This document shows positions 1-8,668 of a stretch of 23,143 nt of DNA, piece by piece. The stretch spans positions 1 to 23,143 of the forward strand of contig JBNJEM010000045.1 of the NCBI GenBank assembly GCA_051745935.1, in the 5' to 3' direction. Made by a program: the position numbers and the translations under genes. Position 1 is the stretch's first letter. Each line of letters starts with the position of its first letter. The notes under the pieces are model-generated. The model was not told where the DNA came from. It did no database searches and was given only the letters and a program-made list of their open reading frames with translations. Source of the stretch: JBNJEM01 sp051745935 (GTDB taxonomy: Bacteria > Planctomycetota > Planctomycetia > Pirellulales > Pirellulaceae).

Positions 1-1
1 C

Positions 2-3000
2 GCGCCGACGGCCTCGGCCAACACGGTGACGACGAACGAGGACGAGGCGTATGTGTTCTCCGCGTCGGACTTCAATTTCAGTGACGTGGACGAGGGTGAT
101 ACCCTGGCGGCGGTACGCATCACGTCGCTCCCGACGCCAGGCAGCTTGGACTTCGACGGCGCGGGTGTGAGCGAGGACCAGGAGATTTCCAGAGACGACA
201 TCGAGGCGGGCGAGTTGACGTTCACGCCGGATCCTGATGAAAACGGCACGGATTACGCGACGTTCCGGTTCAAAGTGAGCGATGGTACGGACTTTTCCGT
301 CGATGACCATCCCATGACGATCGATGTGACGCCCGTGAACGATGCGCCGATTCCGAGCACGGAGGACTTTGTAGCCATCGAGCGGTTGGAAACGGATGAT
401 CCTCCTTCCGAACTGTTCGTGCTGGAGGGCGCGAAGCCGGGTCCGCCGGATGAAACCGAGGAGATCTGGATTAATGAGATCGTCGATCCGCCGCCAGAGT
501 TTGGCACGCTGGAGATCGGTCCGGATAAAAAGGTCTTGATCTACACGCCGGACGTGGGGGAGGTTGGCGAGACGGACACGTTCCAATACACGATCATCGA
601 TGAGTTCGACGCGGTATCCGACGTGGCAACCGGTTCCGTGTTCATTGAACCGCTTGTTCGCCCATATGCTCGCGACGACAGCGTGGAGGTGAATGAAGAT
701 GAGGACATCGTGATCGATGTGCAGGCGAATGACCTGTTCAACGAGGGGGACGGCATCGAGCGGGAGTTCCATCTGGTCGAGAGCATTGACGGAGACGACA
801 TCACAACAACCGACGGGTGGTTGGCGACCGAGCACGGAGCCGTGGAAATCGTGGACGGCGAGGTTGAATACACGCCTAATCCCGACTACTTTGGTCCGGA
901 CACGTTCCAGTACGTGATTGACGATGACGTCCAGGATAGCGAACCGAGTATTGGCACGGTTCGGATAGACGTGTTGCCGGTCAACGATCCTCCAACGGCC
1001 CAGGATGTGGAGTTCGAGGGCATTCAAGAAGATTCGGAGGATAACCTGCTGGACGTCATGTCCAATGATCTTGTGGGCAACCCCGATGATCCTGTCGGCG
1101 AGGAGAATGCCGATCCGCCGGATGATATTACGCTGGTGGAGGGCGGCCTTGGCACGCCGGATCAGGGTGGTACCGTGGCCATTGAGGGGGACGAAATCAG
1201 CTACACGCCGGCGCCCGACTTCTTTGGGACCGAGACGTTCGAGTACACCATTGAAGACGTTCATGGGGAGACGGATACGGCCACGGTCACCGTCGAGGTC
1301 GAGAACGTCAACGACCCTCCGACGGCCCGCGACGTGGAGTTCGAGGGCATTCAAGAAGATTCGGAGGATAACCTGTTGGACGTCATGTCCAATGATCTTG
1401 TGGGCAACGTCGGGGATCCTGTGGGCGAGGAGAATGCCGATCCGTCGGATGATATTACGCTGGTGGAGGACGCCCTTGGCACGCCGAGCCAGGATGGTAC
1501 CGTGGCCATTGTGGAGGGCAAGATCAGCTACACGCCGGCGCCCGACTTCTTTGGGACCGAGACGTTCGAGTACACCATTGAAGACGCTCATGGGGAGACG
1601 GATACGGCCACGGTCACCGTCACGGTCGACAACGTGAACGATCCTCCAACGGCCCGGGATGTGGAGTTCGAGGGCATACAAGAGGATTCGGAGGATAACC
1701 GGCTGGACGTCATGTCCAATGATCTTGTGGGCAACGTCGGGGATCCTGTGGGCGAGGAGAATGCCGGTCCGCCGGATGATATTACGCTGGTGGAAGACAG
1801 TCTTGGCACGCCGGATCAGGGAGGTACCGTGGCCATTGTGGGGAGAGAGATCGGCTACACGCCGGCGCCCGACTTCTTTGGGACCGAGACGTTCGAGTAC
1901 ACGATCGTCGACTCTCATGGGGAGACGGATACGGCCACGGTCACCGTCGAGGTTGAGAACGTCAATGATCCGCCGATTCCTGCTGACACGACGTGGACGG
2001 CGACCGAGCGGCGGGACGAGGAGGATCCAAGTACGATACTGGATGTGCTCGACGGCGCTCGGCCCGGACCACCGAACGAAAGCGACCAAAGTGTGTCCTT
2101 GGAGGGGATCGTTGAGGAACCCGAGCACGGCACCCTGGTACAAGACGGAAACAAGCTCATCTATACACCGGATTTGGGGGTGCTAGCGGGCACGACGGAC
2201 ACGTTCCGGTACGAGATTAGCGATGGTGACAAGACAACGGAGGCAACCGCCACCGTGGAGATTGTACCGTTCGATCGCCCCTATGCCCGTGACGATGATT
2301 TTTCGGTGGAAGAAGACGACGTTCTAGAGATCCTGGTCGCGGACGACCTTCTGAGCAACGACCTCGCCAACGAGGGGTTCGACTTACAGTTCGAGCTGCT
2401 CGGGGGCGCGGAGAACGGCGTGGTGACGCACGAGGATGGCGTGGTTACGTACACACCGGAGGCCGACTACTTCGGCGAGGACTCGTTCCAGTACGAAATT
2501 GACGACGAGTTCGTGGATGAGGATGATAACCCCAGCGAACCGAGTATTGGGACGGTGTGGATAGACGTGTTGCCGGTCAACGATCCTCCGACGGCCCGCG
2601 ACGTGGAGTTCGAGGGCATTCAAGAAGATTCGGAGGATAACCGGCTGGACGTCATGTCCAATGATCTTCTGGGCAACGTCGGGGATCCTGTCGGCGAGGA
2701 GAATGCCGATCCGCCGGATGATATTACGCTGGTGGAGGACGCCCTTGGCACGCCGGATCAGGGTGGTACCGTGGCCATTGTGGGGGACGAAATCAGCTAC
2801 ACGCCGGCTCCCGACTTCTTTGGGACCGAGACGTTCGAGTACACCATTGAAGATTCTCATGGGGAGACGGATACGGCCACGGTCACCGTGACGGTTGAAA
2901 ACGTCAACGACCCCCCCACGGCCATTGACACGATTTTCCCGAATATTCAGGAGGACTCGGTTGACAATTCCCTGAATGTCATGCTGGATGATTTTGTCGG

Positions 3001-4444
3001 CAGACCCAATGCCGAGGACGGTCCGGAGGATTTCATTGAGTTGGTGAGCGTGGAAGGTCCCAGCGAAGGTGGAACGGCAACCATCGATGGCGATGTGGTC
3101 CTTTACACGCCGGCTTCCGATTTCTTTGGGACCGAAACATTCGAGTACACCATTCAAGATTCTTACGAGGAAACGGATACGGCGACGATCACGGTCTTCG
3201 TCAACAATGTGAATGATCCGCCGCCGGCCATAAACGAAGATGGGGTGGATGATGATCGCTTGATGGCCCTGAAGGATTTCGGGGATCAGGAGCTGGATGT
3301 CCTGGCCAACGAGCGGGAGGCTGACAATCCCGATGGGGACGAAATTCTAACGCTGAAGGAACTCATCGGTCAGGACGCGGACGGAAACGAAGTGCGTGGC
3401 ACCACCGTGCCAACCAAGCACGGGACCGTTTCCATCTCCGCGGATGACATGAAGGTGATCTACACGCCGGACGCCGGGTTTGAGACCGAGGAAGGCGAGT
3501 TTGATTCGTTTGGGTACGTGGTGCGGGACGACAGCGGCGCCGAGAATGACTCCGCGGAAGCGTGGGCTGAGATCGATGTGATCGACGCGGTGCCCAGTGA
3601 TATTTCCGGGGTGATCTATATCGATGCCAACGGCGACGGTATTCAACAATCGGACGAGCTGACGTTGTCTGGGGTCGAGGTGACGTTGACGGGGACGAAC
3701 ATTCGCGACTCGGCGGTTGATTTGACGGTCAAGACCGATGCGAATGGCGAGTTTGTGTTCTCCGGTGTCCTGCCCACGGCCGAGAACAGCGAGACCGGCT
3801 ACTCGCTTACGGCGGAGCAGCCGAGCTTTTTGGAGGATGGGGGGGAAACGATCATCGACTCCGCCGTCGACGACGATTACGATCCCGGTCAAGTTCACGA
3901 CGATCACTTTTCGAACATCACGCTTGGGGTTTGGGGAGCCAATGGCCGAGCGTCCGAAAACTATACGTTTGGCGAGAGCGGCTTGAAAGCCGAGTATATC
4001 AAGCTGACGCAATTCCTCAGTTCCTCTGATCCGACCATGATGCTCGCCACCGACGGGGAAGGCGATACGTTCTGGTTCTCGATCGTCAAGAACTGGGAGG
4101 GCGTCAAATCGGCCAGTTTCGAGTTCGACGACATCGCCACGTCCGAAGGATTGGCCACGGGCCAGTTGACGATCACCGACACGAATGATGTGGAGCATAC
4201 GCGGTCGCTGTCATACTATGAGCACTACGACTTCTCGGGGGACCCCCAGGACGGCGGAGTGGTCGTGTTCTTGAAAGGATCAGCGGCTGATCTCGGGTTT
4301 GATCTTTCGGCACACGATCCGTCGGCGCAAGCGGAAGGCGAAATGCTGGTCGAAGACGACGATCTTGAACTGCTGGCCACTAGTGACTCGGCAGGGTACC
4401 AGGAAGCGGTGGATGCCGTGTTCAGCGAAGGCAATTGGGCGTAG
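2..4444 (+). CDS. Giant cadherin-like/SdrD_B repeat exported protein (5'-partial)
   Basis: The frame is open to the left edge, reading APTASANTVTTNEDEAYVF, so the GTG at 26 is internal and the true start is off-window. Residues below count from that GTG. The protein is a string of ~100-residue acidic cadherin/Ig-like modules, most ending in VENVNDPP-type linkers and containing YTP-DFFG-ETFEYTI cores. Module order is one N-terminal copy, then A-B-C-C-C-A-B-C-C', where A begins IPs/IPa, B begins RPYARDD and C begins VEFEGIQEDSEDN. A divergent module follows (about 1065-1190), then an SdrD_B domain (ISGVIYIDANGDGIQ, about 1192-1320) and a ~150-residue C-terminal region I cannot assign, ending EGNWA. 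I see no cysteine, membrane segment or dockerin. Such proteins are known as cell-surface or secreted adhesin-like proteins; the specific role is unknown. Its stop lies 250 bp from the stop of the convergent barrel gene. Confidence 0.9.
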   Translation, partial: APTASANTVTTNEDEAYVFSASDFNFSDVDEGDTLAAVRITSLPTPGSLDFDGAGVSEDQEISRDDIEAGELTFTPDPDENGTDYATFRFKVSDGTDFSVDDHPMTIDVTPVNDAPIPSTEDFVAIERLETDDPPSELFVLEGAKPGPPDETEEIWINEIVDPPPEFGTLEIGPDKKVLIYTPDVGEVGETDTFQYTIIDEFDAVSDVATGSVFIEPLVRPYARDDSVEVNEDEDIVIDVQANDLFNEGDGIEREFHLVESIDGDDITTTDGWLATEHGAVEIVDGEVEYTPNPDYFGPDTFQYVIDDDVQDSEPSIGTVRIDVLPVNDPPTAQDVEFEGIQEDSEDNLLDVMSNDLVGNPDDPVGEENADPPDDITLVEGGLGTPDQGGTVAIEGDEISYTPAPDFFGTETFEYTIEDVHGETDTATVTVEVENVNDPPTARDVEFEGIQEDSEDNLLDVMSNDLVGNVGDPVGEENADPSDDITLVEDALGTPSQDGTVAIVEGKISYTPAPDFFGTETFEYTIEDAHGETDTATVTVTVDNVNDPPTARDVEFEGIQEDSEDNRLDVMSNDLVGNVGDPVGEENAGPPDDITLVEDSLGTPDQGGTVAIVGREIGYTPAPDFFGTETFEYTIVDSHGETDTATVTVEVENVNDPPIPADTTWTATERRDEEDPSTILDVLDGARPGPPNESDQSVSLEGIVEEPEHGTLVQDGNKLIYTPDLGVLAGTTDTFRYEISDGDKTTEATATVEIVPFDRPYARDDDFSVEEDDVLEILVADDLLSNDLANEGFDLQFELLGGAENGVVTHEDGVVTYTPEADYFGEDSFQYEIDDEFVDEDDNPSEPSIGTVWIDVLPVNDPPTARDVEFEGIQEDSEDNRLDVMSNDLLGNVGDPVGEENADPPDDITLVEDALGTPDQGGTVAIVGDEISYTPAPDFFGTETFEYTIEDSHGETDTATVTVTVENVNDPPTAIDTIFPNIQEDSVDNSLNVMLDDFVGRPNAEDGPEDFIELVSVEGPSEGGTATIDGDVVLYTPASDFFGTETFEYTIQDSYEETDTATITVFVNNVNDPPPAINEDGVDDDRLMALKDFGDQELDVLANEREADNPDGDEILTLKELIGQDADGNEVRGTTVPTKHGTVSISADDMKVIYTPDAGFETEEGEFDSFGYVVRDDSGAENDSAEAWAEIDVIDAVPSDISGVIYIDANGDGIQQSDELTLSGVEVTLTGTNIRDSAVDLTVKTDANGEFVFSGVLPTAENSETGYSLTAEQPSFLEDGGETIIDSAVDDDYDPGQVHDDHFSNITLGVWGANGRASENYTFGESGLKAEYIKLTQFLSSSDPTMMLATDGEGDTFWFSIVKNWEGVKSASFEFDDIATSEGLATGQLTITDTNDVEHTRSLSYYEHYDFSGDPQDGGVVVFLKGSAADLGFDLSAHDPSAQAEGEMLVEDDDLELLATSDSAGYQEAVDAVFSEGNWA
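1007..1987 (+). repeat. Three tandem 327-bp coding repeats (C modules)
   Basis: The string gtggagttcgagggcat recurs at 1007, 1334 and 1661, an exact period of 327 bp (109 codons). The units are very similar at the nucleotide level, including synonymous positions, which suggests recent duplication or ongoing homogenisation rather than ancient domain repetition. Confidence 0.9.
2603..2929 (+). repeat. Fourth copy of the 327-bp C module
   Basis: The same unit reappears at 2603 after an intervening A-B module pair, nearly identical to the copies at 1334 and 1661. A more diverged copy follows at about 2930-3220. The A-B pairs at about 347-990 and 1970-2585 are also homologous, so the whole A-B-C block is duplicated. 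Confidence 0.88.
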
Positions 4445-4583
4445 CTGGGCCACCCCGGGCATGGATGCCACGGTCTTGTGCCGTGCTGGTTCACGCTCGC
4501 CGCTACAAACCGGCCAGACACCCCCCTGCTCGTTGTCGGTAGCGTGGAACGTAACGGACCCCGGGACCAGCCCGTGGCATCTG

Positions 4584-4603
4584 CACTTTGAAAAGTGTTT
4601 TTT
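4584..4603 (+). terminator. Possible intrinsic terminator of the giant gene
   Basis: A short stem cactt-tgaa-aagtg (4584-4597) is followed directly by six T residues (4598-4603), 140 bp after the giant gene's stop. The stem is only 5-6 bp and AT-rich, so it is weak, but the T tract is in the right place for + strand termination. Confidence 0.4.
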
Positions 4604-4627
4604 CAAGATGTGCAAGGGAAGTGCGAA

Positions 4628-4660
4628 CGTTCACGGATATCCGTTTTTTGCCCGTGAACG
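4628..4660. other. Inverted repeat between convergent genes
   Basis: Perfect 9-bp arms cgttcacgg (4628-4636) and ccgtgaacg (4652-4660) flank a 15-nt loop with a T run. It lies 35 bp beyond the barrel gene's stop at 4695 and could act as a terminator or transcript-end hairpin for that gene. No T tract follows on the + strand. Confidence 0.45.
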
Positions 4661-4694
4661 GTTGCGTTTGAGGTGGGGCGTGGTGCAAGTCCAA

Positions 4695-6029
4695 TCAGAA
4701 GGTCAGTGTGGCCCCGAGATTCAGGCCGTGCAACCAGTACTCGGTGCTATGGAGCTCGAATGCCGGCCGGGCCGGGCCAACAAGAGTTCCCCCACTGAAC
4801 TGCGATGAGTTGACGCCGCGGTCGATCTGGTCACCGGAGAAGACCACATCCGAAATCCAAACCCCACTGTAGCCGATGGTTAGTCGCAGCCACTCGCGAA
4901 CCTCGTAGGCCGCGCTGACGCCGAACTCGGGGATCCAGACGGTCTTGTCGCGTGTGTAGGTGCCCATGTTCGTGGGCTGGGCGAGAATGCCGCCGGGGTC
5001 CGTGGTCTCCGAACCGCCACTCGTGGTTGTGTGCGTGGATCCGTCGATCCGAACGGATTGGCGCATGTTGCCGACACTGAATTTGGCCAGCCCGGTCATG
5101 GTCCAGCAGCCGTGTCGAATCTCGCTGGTCAGACCCACCGCGCCCCCGTGAAATTCGTTACGGGCGTCGAATGAGTCGAGCACGTCCAATTCCGGGCCTG
5201 CGAACGGACCACTGACAACAGTCGAAACGCTGTGGATATTGAGGTCATCATCCAAGCGCAGGAAGCTATAGCCACCCGTCAGGTCGAGGTTGTAGCCACG
5301 TCCCGCCAACATGCTGGTCCGCAGATACGCTTCCGTTGCCAGCACGCTGCTGGAGGTGGTGATATCGAGGGTTCCGGTCAGGGGATTGTTTCCCCCCGGG
5401 CGTGACACGGGGAATGCCTCCTCCGAGCCCGGGGCCTGCACCTCGTAAAACGGCCGGAACATGAGCGGTTGATCGTCCGTATTGGCCGAGAAACTGGTAC
5501 TGTCGCCGTCCAGGCCCCAGAATCTCGCCCCCATGCCGAGCAGTTCACACTGGTCGAACCAGAATCCGAAATCGGTGCGAGCCCCGGCGGCCATGGCCGT
5601 TCCGACATCCCCGCCGCCGAAGAGAATCTCGGCGTCCGGTAGAACGCCGTCCGGGCCACCCGATGCCAATACTGGAACGGATCGGCCTTTGCCCCACCAC
5701 ATCAACGCATCGAAACTGGCCCACCTCGGACGCGGGTTACAGAGAAGACAACGACAGTTGGGATGGTGTGTTCGTCCAAATAGGGCCTTGCAGACCCATT
5801 CGTTACAACTGTCCAGCCCATTCCATCCCTGCTCGGTGCGACGGTCACCTACTGTGTTGCCACGGCCCGCGTCGGTACACGTCGCGCGTTGGGCGGCGCG
5901 TGGCCCGCGGGGATGGGCAAAACCGGTTGGCGCCACCCGATAACGGGGGCCTGCTTGAGCCGAAGCGACATTGGGCAGCAGCATGCAGGCGAAAACGGTA
6001 ATCACGATGATCGGGATACGTGCAGTCAT
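4695..6029 (-). CDS. BBP7-family outer-membrane beta-barrel protein
   Basis: This is a 444-residue protein if read from the ATG at 6029. A TTG two codons upstream (6035) is a poorer start. It begins with a clear signal peptide (MTARIPIIVITVFACMLLPNVASA, cleavage before QA). The mature part has the ASFDALMWWGKGR start, alternating aromatic/polar strands, a HSTEYWLHGLNLGATLTF ending with terminal Phe, and a typical length, all matching the planctomycete BBP7 (DUF1551) family of predicted outer-membrane barrels. The function of this family is not known. Odd feature: a cysteine-rich N-terminal segment with Cys at about 51, 75, 80, 92, 94 and 97, including CxCxxC before the first strand. It is convergent with the giant gene and divergent from the SecA-like gene. 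The family call is strong; the role is open. Confidence 0.85.
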   Translation of the reverse strand: MTARIPIIVITVFACMLLPNVASAQAGPRYRVAPTGFAHPRGPRAAQRATCTDAGRGNTVGDRRTEQGWNGLDSCNEWVCKALFGRTHHPNCRCLLCNPRPRWASFDALMWWGKGRSVPVLASGGPDGVLPDAEILFGGGDVGTAMAAGARTDFGFWFDQCELLGMGARFWGLDGDSTSFSANTDDQPLMFRPFYEVQAPGSEEAFPVSRPGGNNPLTGTLDITTSSSVLATEAYLRTSMLAGRGYNLDLTGGYSFLRLDDDLNIHSVSTVVSGPFAGPELDVLDSFDARNEFHGGAVGLTSEIRHGCWTMTGLAKFSVGNMRQSVRIDGSTHTTTSGGSETTDPGGILAQPTNMGTYTRDKTVWIPEFGVSAAYEVREWLRLTIGYSGVWISDVVFSGDQIDRGVNSSQFSGGTLVGPARPAFELHSTEYWLHGLNLGATLTF

Positions 6030-6080
6030 GTTCAATGCTCGCCGGCGTTCTATTGGTAAGTTGGGGCGGTATGCCTATCC

Positions 6081-6183
6081 TTCAGGCGGTCGGATTTGTC
6101 CGGATGGTAAGCTGCTCGACGCAAGCCGTCCTCTCGTTGGTCGGACTCGCGGCGGACCAAGTCATCCGCGAGCGGTGCATATG
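6081..6183. repeat. Dispersed repeat, copy 1
   Basis: Over the first 100 nt it aligns without gaps to the copy starting at 23041, with 11 mismatches by eye count, in the same orientation. It lies about 50-155 bp upstream of the barrel gene's ATG. On the minus strand the frame reads ADDLVRRESDQREDGLRR and continues to HPDKSDRLK, staying open from about 6277 to a TAG at 6050-6052, but without an ATG or GTG start. It may be a coding remnant or a non-coding repeat. Confidence 0.85.
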
Positions 6184-6355
6184 TATCAGATCGGTCGACA
6201 GAGGCCGGGAAACCAAAACGACCGGCACGGGCCGCAAAGTCTAGCCAGTCGTCCCGGTTTGGCCGCTCGCCGCAAATTCAGGCGTTTTGTCACCGGGAAA
6301 AGGCAAGCTGCCCCGCGCGCCGTTGTATACTCTTTTTGTAAGATCTTTTCGGCAG

Positions 6356-6384
6356 TTGACTGAAGTAGGGGTTAATCAAATATT
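6356..6384 (+). promoter_or_regulatory. Candidate sigma70-like promoter for the SecA-like gene
   Basis: TTGACT at 6356-6361 (5/6 to consensus) is followed, after 17 bp, by AATATT at 6379-6384 (4/6). It would leave a leader of about 320 nt before the ATG at 6710. This is motif match only. Confidence 0.25.
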
Positions 6385-6709
6385 GTGGTGTGTGACAATT
6401 GGTCCGGGTGCGCCGCAAGTTCGTGCGCCCAGGAGGCCCACTCGTGGGCTTCCACGTTAAACCGGGGGATGGGGCACGAACCAAGTGTCACGCTTTGCGG
6501 CCAGCTCGATGGAGGGGAAAGAGGGGCGGAACGGGAGCCAGAAGAGTGCCCCGGGGCAAGTTTGCCCAAAGGATGATAAAATGGCATATCTTGATAGGCT
6601 TCACCCGCTTGGAAAGAACAAGCCAGAGATGGCCTTGTGGTATGTGACCGGTGGAGCTCGGCGCGCTGATACTCGCAGGGATCCAATGAAGCGATTGAGT
6701 GGATGAAAA

Positions 6710-8668
6710 ATGGGTGCTTTTACTATGGCTGGACCATCTTCGGCGGCCAACGTCCCGTTAGACGCATTTCGGTATCGTCCGCCCCGTGGGTGGTGGAAAC
6801 GGGTACGGGAGATTGGCCAGCAAGAGAAAGCGTTCAAGTCGTTGGATGATCGAGCGCTGCGAAAGCACAGTCTTTCGCTTCGCTTTCGCGCCAAAAGCGG
6901 TGAACCGCTGGCGAAATTATTGCCGGAAGCGTTTGCGCTGGTGCGGGAAGCGGCGGGCCGGACAATTGGCTTGCGGCACTTTGACGTTCAGGTTTTAGGG
7001 GGTATTGCTCTGTTCCACGGCCGGGTCGCGGAGATGGACACGGGGGAAGGGAAGACGCTGACGGCCACGCTTCCCCTCTACTTGCGTGCCTTGTCTGGCA
7101 AAGGGGCTCATCTGGCCACGGTCAACGATTATCTCGCGGCGCGAGACGCGAAGGATTTGGCTCCCGTTTACGAGCTGTTGGGTTTGACGGTGGGGGTCAT
7201 CCAAACGCCGGATGCTCAGAGCAAGCGGCGGAAAGCGTATGCCTGCGACATTACATATGGCACGGCCAAGGAATTTGGATTCGATTTCTTGCGCGATCGT
7301 CTGCTGCTCCGCCGCATGGGCCGTACGCAAGATGACTTCCTGGGCGATGGGAGCAGTCAGCGGTGGGATGACGGGGGTGAGCAACCGGTCCAGCGGCGGG
7401 CGCACTTCGTATTGGTGGACGAAGCAGACAGCATTTTGATCGATGAGGCGCGAACGCCCTTGATTATCGGCTCATTGGGGGAAAAGGCACGCGAGCAGGT
7501 CGTGGCGACGTATCAATGGGCGGCGGAGCACGCGCCGCGATACGTGGAGGACGAGGATTACGAGTACGAACACGACACTCGCAAGGTGGAACTGACGGGG
7601 AAAGGTCGCCAGTTGATGCGAGCGTTGCCCACGCCGGACATCCTGCGAGGCGTGGGGCTGATTGACCTGTACCAATACACGGAACGGGCCATTAAGGTGT
7701 ATCGCGATTTCCACTTGGATCGCCAATACGTCGTCCGAAACGGCGAAATCGTGATTGTCGACGAGTTCACCGGGCGATTGGCTGAAGGACGGAAATGGCG
7801 AGACGGGATCCACCAAGCCATCGAGGCGAAGGAAAACGTGGAAGTCACGGTGCCCACCGGCCAAGCCGCTCGCATTACCATCCAGGACCTGTTTCTTCGC
7901 TATCGCTACCTGGCTGGCATGACGGGCACGGCATGCACCTCGGCTCGCGAGTTTCGCAAGATCTACAGAACGCCGGTGGTCCGCATCCCCACCAACCGGC
8001 CCATCCGCCGCCAGAAATTGCCGGTTCGCGTGCATGGCACCAGCCAACGGAAATGGGAAGCGATCGTCGAGGAAGTGAAACAGTTGCACGCCGAGGGGCG
8101 ACCGGTCTTGATTGGCACCAGGTCGATCGACAAGTCGGAAACCTTGTCCGAGTTGCTTTCGGCGGAAAACATCCCTCACCGGGTGTTGAATGCCAACGAG
8201 ATTGCCAAGGAGGCGGACATCGTGGCTTTGGCGGGACACCGAGCCAAAGTCACCGTGGCCACCAATATGGCCGGCCGGGGAACGGACATCAAGCTGGAAT
8301 CCGGCGTGGCCGAGCTGGGCGGACTCCAGGTGATCGGCACGGAAATGCACGATGCGGCCCGGATCGACCGGCAGCTCTATGGCCGCTGTGGTCGGCAGGG
8401 AGATCCGGGGACGTACCGCCAGTATCTGGCGCTGGATGATGAAATCATTCGCACCGGCATGGGCGCCAAACAGGCAGCCAAGATCAAGGCGATTGGCCAA
8501 AACGGGAATGGCTCGTTTGACCAATATCGTCGCATTTTTCGCCGGTCTCAGAAAAAGGTCGAACGGAAACACCTTCGTGATCGTAAAATGCTGCTTCACC
8601 ACGAGAAAGAACGCAAAAAGATGCAGCGCGAAATGGGACAGGATCCCTTCTTGGACACGGCCGACTAA
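6710..8668 (+). CDS. Short SecA-like preprotein translocase ATPase
   Basis: This 652-residue protein has the DEAD-motor core of SecA. Walker A is MDTGEGKT (109-116), followed by TVNDYLAARD (137-146), YGTAKEFGFDFLRDRL (183-198) and Walker B VDEADSILIDEARTPLI (236-252). The preprotein-crosslinking region spans about 253-400 and includes IVDEFTGR. NBD2 contains GTRSIDKSE, TNMAGRGTDI (518-527) and GRCGRQGDPG (558-567). Canonical SecA is 800-900+ residues; here only ~75 residues, a basic helical tail, follow NBD2. The helical wing, the two-helix finger and the C-terminal zinc site therefore appear absent. The stop is clean and no frameshift is evident. Known role of the family: ATP-driven export through SecYEG. 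For this short form the role is inferred, possibly in handling special substrates of the adaptor genes downstream. An in-frame ATG at 6725 is an alternative start. Confidence 0.9.
   Translation: MGAFTMAGPSSAANVPLDAFRYRPPRGWWKRVREIGQQEKAFKSLDDRALRKHSLSLRFRAKSGEPLAKLLPEAFALVREAAGRTIGLRHFDVQVLGGIALFHGRVAEMDTGEGKTLTATLPLYLRALSGKGAHLATVNDYLAARDAKDLAPVYELLGLTVGVIQTPDAQSKRRKAYACDITYGTAKEFGFDFLRDRLLLRRMGRTQDDFLGDGSSQRWDDGGEQPVQRRAHFVLVDEADSILIDEARTPLIIGSLGEKAREQVVATYQWAAEHAPRYVEDEDYEYEHDTRKVELTGKGRQLMRALPTPDILRGVGLIDLYQYTERAIKVYRDFHLDRQYVVRNGEIVIVDEFTGRLAEGRKWRDGIHQAIEAKENVEVTVPTGQAARITIQDLFLRYRYLAGMTGTACTSAREFRKIYRTPVVRIPTNRPIRRQKLPVRVHGTSQRKWEAIVEEVKQLHAEGRPVLIGTRSIDKSETLSELLSAENIPHRVLNANEIAKEADIVALAGHRAKVTVATNMAGRGTDIKLESGVAELGGLQVIGTEMHDAARIDRQLYGRCGRQGDPGTYRQYLALDDEIIRTGMGAKQAAKIKAIGQNGNGSFDQYRRIFRRSQKKVERKHLRDRKMLLHHEKERKKMQREMGQDPFLDTAD

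Larger units (their letters stand above)
6030..6709. other. Divergent intergenic region (BBP7 / SecA-like)
   Basis: This 680-bp region between divergent genes holds one copy of the dispersed repeat (6081-6183) in the upstream region of the barrel gene, a promoter-like pair at 6356-6384, and a small hairpin gccca-ctcg-tgggc near 6437-6450. Several overlapping short ORFs between 6372 and 6706 resemble no family I know and have no good ribosome sites. I do not call a gene here. Confidence 0.5.

Noticed and set aside
2384..3157. Long minus-strand ORF (257 aa) inside the giant gene
   Set aside because: It mirrors the acidic repeat coding sequence, and its composition (His/Arg/Val-rich) is that of an antisense shadow; no family is recognisable.
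4280..4615. 111-aa minus-strand ORF across the end of the giant gene
   Set aside because: It overlaps the real 3' end of the giant gene and lacks a ribosome site; the intergenic part may belong to a repeat family, but only one copy is in the window.
7472..8602. 376-aa minus-strand ORF opposite the SecA-like gene
   Set aside because: The forward frame carries all SecA motifs; the reverse frame is a GC-bias shadow.
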